Assembly: GCA_963972425.1 (NCBI GenBank)
Contig: CAXAUF010000003.1
Span: 62,001-126,000 of the forward strand
From: Algorimicrobium sp002414705
GTDB lineage: Bacteria; Bacteroidota; Bacteroidia; Flavobacteriales; Flavobacteriaceae
Length of the DNA stretch: 64,000 bases
Direction of reading: 5' to 3'
Of this stretch, positions 60,154 through 64,000 are shown in pieces. Every line of letters starts with the position of its first letter. The stretch's first letter is position 1. A program made the translations under genes and the position numbers. The notes beneath the pieces were generated by a model. The model was not told where the DNA came from. It did no database searches and worked only from the letters and a program-made list of their open reading frames with translations.

Positions 60154-61068
60154 TTAGAATGTTAATGCATCAATTTGATGAAACATACTAATAATACTGT
60201 TTACAGTATTTTTATAAAATTCTGGATGAATATTTTCATAATCGTCCGTAGGTTGGTGATAATCCTCATGATCTTCAACACCAAAATATAAAAATGGAAT
60301 ATTCTTCATATGAAAAGGTGCATGATCTGACGAAAACATCCAGCTCTGTTTCCCATCAGTTCCATCATGTCCAGCAATAATGGTGATATCTTCAGATTTT
60401 TCTAGATTTTTATAAATGGTTTCCAATTGCGGATTACTTTTAATTCCCGTAACGTATAATTCTTTATTCTCATTCCTAGAAACCATATCCATATTAACAT
60501 TAAGAATAATAGACTTTAAGGGAACGATTGTATTATTGATAAAAAATTTAGAGCCTTGAAGGCCTAATTCTTCGGCATCAAAAAAGGCTAAAATCACCGA
60601 GTGTTTTGGCGGATTTTTCTGAAAAAATTCGGCAAAAGCAAATAATGCACTCACTCCAGAAGCATCATCATCAGCTCCATTATAAATTTGATCATTTTTT
60701 ATTCCTTCATGATCATAGTGCGCACTTATTACCATATATTCTTCAGGATATTCAGTTCCTTTTATTGAAGCTAGAATATTAACGCCATTATAGGATTCAT
60801 CTCTACTACTGAAAGTAAAAGGCTGTTCAAAATTATCCACTAAAGGTGCCACTTGAAGCATTTTTAGTTGTTTAATAATATAGTTTTTGGCTTTTTCAGC
60901 ACCAGGTGTTCCTGTTCGCCTACCTTCGTAAGCATCGGATGCTAATTCCTTAACATGATTGAGCAAGTTTTCAGAATTAAAACTATAGGTGTTTTTTACC
61001 TGTCCAAAGGAAAGACAAGAGAACAGCATAATAAAAGCTGTTGACAGAATAAAATTAGTGCTTTTCAT
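60154..61068 (-). CDS. M28 family aminopeptidase
   Basis: A 304-residue exported zinc peptidase (signal ending LSFGQ). Metal and catalytic positions are visible: His117 and Asp119 (SAHYDHEG), Asp133 or Asp134 (GADDDASG), Glu166-Glu167 (DAEELG), Asp194 (VNMDMVSRN) and the late His in YHQPTDDYENI. There is no PA domain insertion. It is probably a periplasmic aminopeptidase for peptide uptake. It precedes the MutS-like gene on the same strand. Confidence 0.92.
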   Translation of the reverse strand: MKSTNFILSTAFIMLFSCLSFGQVKNTYSFNSENLLNHVKELASDAYEGRRTGTPGAEKAKNYIIKQLKMLQVAPLVDNFEQPFTFSSRDESYNGVNILASIKGTEYPEEYMVISAHYDHEGIKNDQIYNGADDDASGVSALFAFAEFFQKNPPKHSVILAFFDAEELGLQGSKFFINNTIVPLKSIILNVNMDMVSRNENKELYVTGIKSNPQLETIYKNLEKSEDITIIAGHDGTDGKQSWMFSSDHAPFHMKNIPFLYFGVEDHEDYHQPTDDYENIHPEFYKNTVNSIISMFHQIDALTF

Positions 61069-61095
61069 TATTATAGATTATGAACATAAAGAAAC

Positions 61096-61128
61096 AAAAA
61101 AATCCCAAGCTAACACTTGGGATTTTTA
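61096..61128 (-). terminator. Terminator after sdhB
   Basis: AATCCCAAG and CTTGGGATT form a stem around a short CTAACA loop, with A and T runs on both sides, 20 bases after the sdhB stop. Confidence 0.85.
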
Positions 61129-61147
61129 TAGATTTATTAAAATATTT

Positions 61148-61894
61148 TTATCCTTTTAAACTTGCTTTTAAATACTCACGATTCATACGTGCAATATTTT
61201 CTAAAGAAATTCCTTTAGGACATTCCACTTCGCAAGCTCCAGTATTGGTACAGTTACCAAAACCTTCTTCATCCATTTGTTTAACCATGTTTAAAACACG
61301 GTCTGTTGCTTCAATTTTACCTTGAGGCAATAAGGCAAATTGTGATACTTTAGCACCAACAAATAACATAGCTGATGAGTTTTTACAACTTGCTACACAA
61401 GCACCACAACCAATACAAGTTGCTGCACTAAAGGCATCGTCGGCATCGTGTTTGTTAACTGGAATAGCATTAGCATCGATAGTATTTCCTGAGGTATTTA
61501 CCGAAATAAATCCACCTGCATGTTGAATACGATCGAAAGCACTTCTGTCTACAACTAAATCTTTAATTACCGGGAAAGCAGTTGCTCTAAATGGCTCGAT
61601 AACAATCGTATCACCATCCTTGAACATACGCATGTGTAATTGGCAGGTTGTAACACCACGATCTGGACCATGAGCTTCACCATTAATATATAGGGAGCAC
61701 ATACCACAAATTCCTTCACGACAATCGTGATCAAATTCTACAGGTTCGTCACCTTTATTAATTAAACCTTCGTTTAATACGTCCAACATTTCTAGGAAAG
61801 ACATATCTGGTGAAACATCACTTATTGGATAATTAACCAATTTTCCTTTATCGTTAGCGTTTTTCTGACGCCATATTTTTAACGTTAAATTCAT
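61148..61894 (-). CDS. sdhB: Succinate dehydrogenase / fumarate reductase iron-sulfur subunit
   Basis: A 248-residue subunit with the plant-type [2Fe-2S] ligands C58, C63, C66 and C84 (CREGICGMC), then two bacterial ferredoxin-type motifs: C160, C163, C166, C170 (CIGCGACVASC) and C215, C221, C225 (CTNTGACEVECPKG). It passes electrons from SdhA to the quinone site. It follows sdhA by 11 bases and ends the sdhCAB operon. Confidence 0.97.
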   Translation of the reverse strand: MNLTLKIWRQKNANDKGKLVNYPISDVSPDMSFLEMLDVLNEGLINKGDEPVEFDHDCREGICGMCSLYINGEAHGPDRGVTTCQLHMRMFKDGDTIVIEPFRATAFPVIKDLVVDRSAFDRIQHAGGFISVNTSGNTIDANAIPVNKHDADDAFSAATCIGCGACVASCKNSSAMLFVGAKVSQFALLPQGKIEATDRVLNMVKQMDEEGFGNCTNTGACEVECPKGISLENIARMNREYLKASLKG

Positions 61895-61905
61895 AGCTTT
61901 CCTTC

Positions 61906-63903
61906 TTATTTATAACTTCTTTCTTTAACTTCAATGTTTTCGTAAACCAAGTCTTCCTTGTGTAAAACAGCATCTTTTGGTTCACCTTTAAATTCCCAAG
62001 CCGATACGTATTGAAACTCCTTTCTACGTTTAGCCTCACCTTCGGGTGTTTGATGTTCTTCTCTAAAATGACCACCTGCAGATTCTTCTCGTAATAAGGC
62101 ATCTTTTGCAAATAATTCACCTAATTCTAAAAAGTCCGCTACACGTAAAGCTTTCGCTAATTCTTCGTTAAACTCTTCATTAGTTCCAGGTACTCTAACA
62201 TCTTTCCAGAATTCTTTACGCAGTTCTGCAATTTCTGAAATAGCTGAATTTAAATCTTCTGCATTACGAGCCATACCACATTTGTTCCACATAATTTTAC
62301 CTAAACGTTTATGGAAATAATCTACAGAATGTGTTCCTTTATTATCAATTAAATGTGCAATATTATCACGAACACTCTTTTCTGCTTCATCAAATGCTGG
62401 TGAATTTGTAGGAATTGGTCCTGTTCTAATATCATCAGCTAAATAATCACCAATTGTGTATGGTAACACAAAATAACCATCCGCTAAACCTTGCATTAAT
62501 GCCGAAGCACCTAATCTATTTGCTCCATGGTCAGAGAAATTAGCTTCACCAATGGCATACAATCCTGGCACTGTTGTTTGTAAGTTATAATCTACCCAGA
62601 TTCCACCCATAGTATAGTGAACGGCAGGATAAATCATCATAGGTGTTTCGTATGGATTCTGATCTACAATTTTCTCATACATCTGAAATAAGTTTCCATA
62701 CTTATTTTTCACGACCTCTTGACCTAATTTTCTAACAAGCGCATCATCACTTTCATCTAAACCTCTAACGTGTGCTTGCTCTTTTCCGTAGCGCATAAAT
62801 GCTGCTGCAAAGTCTAAATAGACAGCTTCACCAGTTGCATTTACACCAAAACCAGCATCGCAACGTTCTTTAGCGGCACGTGACGCCACATCACGAGGTA
62901 CTAAATTACCGAAAGCTGGATAACGACGTTCCAAGTAGTAATCACGATCTGCTTCTTCTAATTGTGTTGGCTTTAATTTACCTGCACGAATAGCGTCCAC
63001 ATCTTTTTTATGTTTTGGTACCCAAATACGACCATCGTTACGTAACGATTCGGACATAAGGGTTAATTTTGATTGATGATCTCCTGAAACTGGAATACAC
63101 GTTGGGTGAATTTGTGTGTAACATGGATTTGCAAAGTAAGCGCCACGTTTGTGAGCTTTCCAAGCAGCTGTTACATTACTTCCCATAGCATTTGTGGACA
63201 AGAAGAATACGTTTCCGTATCCACCAGTTCCTAAAACCACAGCGTGTGCTGAATGACGCTCAATTTCACCAGTTACTAAATTACGAGCAATAATACCACG
63301 TGCTTTTCCGTCTACAATAACTACGTCTAGCATTTCATGGCGGTTATACATTTTCACTTTACCGCGGCCAATTTGACGGTTTAATGCCGAATAAGCTCCT
63401 AACAATAATTGCTGCCCAGTTTGACCAGCAGCATAGAAAGTTCTGGAAACTAATACACCACCAAACGAACGGTTATCTAATAATCCACCATATTCACGAG
63501 CAAAAGGAACACCTTGAGCCACACATTGGTCAATTATATTTGCCGATACTTCTGCTAAACGATATACATTAGCTTCACGTGAACGGTAATCGCCACCTTT
63601 TACGGTATCATAAAATAAACGGTATGTTGAATCACCATCACCTTGATAATTTTTAGCCGCATTAATTCCACCTTGTGCTGCAATAGAATGCGCACGTCTT
63701 GGAGAATCTTGAAAGCAAAAAGCTTTTACATTATAACCCAACTCTGCTAACGTTGCTGCTGCAGATCCACCTGCTAAACCAGTACCAACAACAATAACGT
63801 CTATTAAACGCTTGTTGGCTGGATTTACCAGATTATTTGAGTTTTTATAATTAGTCCATTTGTCAGCAAGAGGACCTTTTGGTATTTTAGAATCTAAAGC
63901 CAT
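61906..63903 (-). CDS. sdhA: Succinate dehydrogenase / fumarate reductase flavoprotein subunit
   Basis: A 665-residue FAD protein: dinucleotide-binding VVGTGLAGGSAAATLAELG (about 36-54), HSIAAQGGINAAKNY (about 72-86) with the FAD-attaching His, and the substrate region HYTMGGIWVDYNLQTTVPG and GANRLGASALMQGL. It oxidises succinate to fumarate in the TCA cycle and respiratory chain. Length and motifs fit the Bacteroidota/epsilon-type enzyme with one cytochrome b subunit. It lies 14 bases after sdhC. Confidence 0.97.
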   Translation of the reverse strand: MALDSKIPKGPLADKWTNYKNSNNLVNPANKRLIDVIVVGTGLAGGSAAATLAELGYNVKAFCFQDSPRRAHSIAAQGGINAAKNYQGDGDSTYRLFYDTVKGGDYRSREANVYRLAEVSANIIDQCVAQGVPFAREYGGLLDNRSFGGVLVSRTFYAAGQTGQQLLLGAYSALNRQIGRGKVKMYNRHEMLDVVIVDGKARGIIARNLVTGEIERHSAHAVVLGTGGYGNVFFLSTNAMGSNVTAAWKAHKRGAYFANPCYTQIHPTCIPVSGDHQSKLTLMSESLRNDGRIWVPKHKKDVDAIRAGKLKPTQLEEADRDYYLERRYPAFGNLVPRDVASRAAKERCDAGFGVNATGEAVYLDFAAAFMRYGKEQAHVRGLDESDDALVRKLGQEVVKNKYGNLFQMYEKIVDQNPYETPMMIYPAVHYTMGGIWVDYNLQTTVPGLYAIGEANFSDHGANRLGASALMQGLADGYFVLPYTIGDYLADDIRTGPIPTNSPAFDEAEKSVRDNIAHLIDNKGTHSVDYFHKRLGKIMWNKCGMARNAEDLNSAISEIAELRKEFWKDVRVPGTNEEFNEELAKALRVADFLELGELFAKDALLREESAGGHFREEHQTPEGEAKRRKEFQYVSAWEFKGEPKDAVLHKEDLVYENIEVKERSYK

Positions 63904-63917
63904 ATTAGATATATTTT

Positions 63918-64000
63918 TTAGTGATTAAGGTGATGGAATAACGCAATAAAAATAAATCCTAATGGAATACCTATTGCGTATACTTTAGCAAAACCTTTTA
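63918..64000 (-). CDS. sdhC: Succinate dehydrogenase cytochrome b subunit, C-terminal end (partial)
   Basis: Only the last 27 codons are in the window. They read KGFAKVYAIGIPLGFIFIA followed by LFHHLNH and stop, the typical end of the last transmembrane helix of the SdhC cytochrome b558 subunit. Its position directly before sdhA (14-base gap) supports this. The start is beyond the window. Confidence 0.85.
   Translation of the reverse strand, partial: KGFAKVYAIGIPLGFIFIALFHHLNH

Noticed and set aside
1..64000. tRNA, rRNA, insertion sequence, prophage or defence-system genes
   Set aside because: No tRNA cloverleaf, transposase, integrase, restriction or Cas-like protein was recognised on either strand.

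Overview
The window is AT-rich and comes from a member of the Flavobacteriaceae (Bacteroidota). The evidence is gliding genes gldD and gldE, a PorP/SprF-type type IX secretion partner beside a giant protein with a type B sorting domain, an S46 dipeptidyl peptidase, RND-TolC fusion efflux, and consensus Bacteroidota promoters (TTG-N19-TAnnTTTG, clearest before rplU). Start codons rarely have Shine-Dalgarno sequences. I found no tRNA, rRNA, CRISPR array, prophage or insertion sequence. The region looks like chromosomal core with accessory surface, metal and signalling loci.

Layout. 1-4690 is a thiamine-related region on the minus strand: a TonB receptor cut by the window edge sits behind a TPP riboswitch (about 1172-1250). 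Upstream of the riboswitch lie an ArfB-type peptidyl-tRNA hydrolase, a DUF4301 protein, a NadR-type kinase, a PnuC/PnuT transporter and a YkoF-like small protein. 4778-9904 holds a PcrB-like prenylglyceryl phosphate synthase with a phosphopantetheinyl transferase, ahcY, a DUF1569 protein with a possible 50-aa companion ORF, rplU-rpmA and a DUF4199 membrane protein. 10083-15009 holds a catalytic/non-catalytic M16 peptidase pair, an EamA transporter and a Cys-rich HMA lipoprotein. 15057-18576 is mutY-ssb-gldE-gldD (minus). 18712-20932 is HU, a 30-aa very basic protein and RNase G.

20997-29368 is a surface locus: an 1835-aa repetitive type IX substrate, its PorP/SprF-like partner and an OmpA-PD40 protein. 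29639-36099 contains an aldo/keto reductase, a coiled-coil OmpA lipoprotein, exonuclease III and an 1150-aa outer-membrane protein. 36154-44045 is a heavy-metal export operon: His-rich exported protein, fused RND-TolC, adaptor and a P1B-4-type ATPase. Two independent motif sets point to divalent cations (Co/Zn/Cd) rather than copper. 44225-47555 is a FIST protein, PAS histidine kinase and response regulator operon.

48009-64000 is mostly core: glyS, a coiled-coil membrane protein, comF, an Ig-like lipoprotein, an omega-amidase/methionine aminotransferase pair, a DPP11-type S46 peptidase, a thioredoxin-TPR protein, a membrane-anchored MutS-like ATPase, an M28 peptidase, and sdhB-sdhA plus the end of sdhC.

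No single locus is clearly an undescribed system. The best candidates for new biology are the DUF4301 protein with nucleotidyltransferase-like motifs in the thiamine cluster, the membrane MutS, the FIST signalling operon and the Cys-rich HMA lipoprotein.
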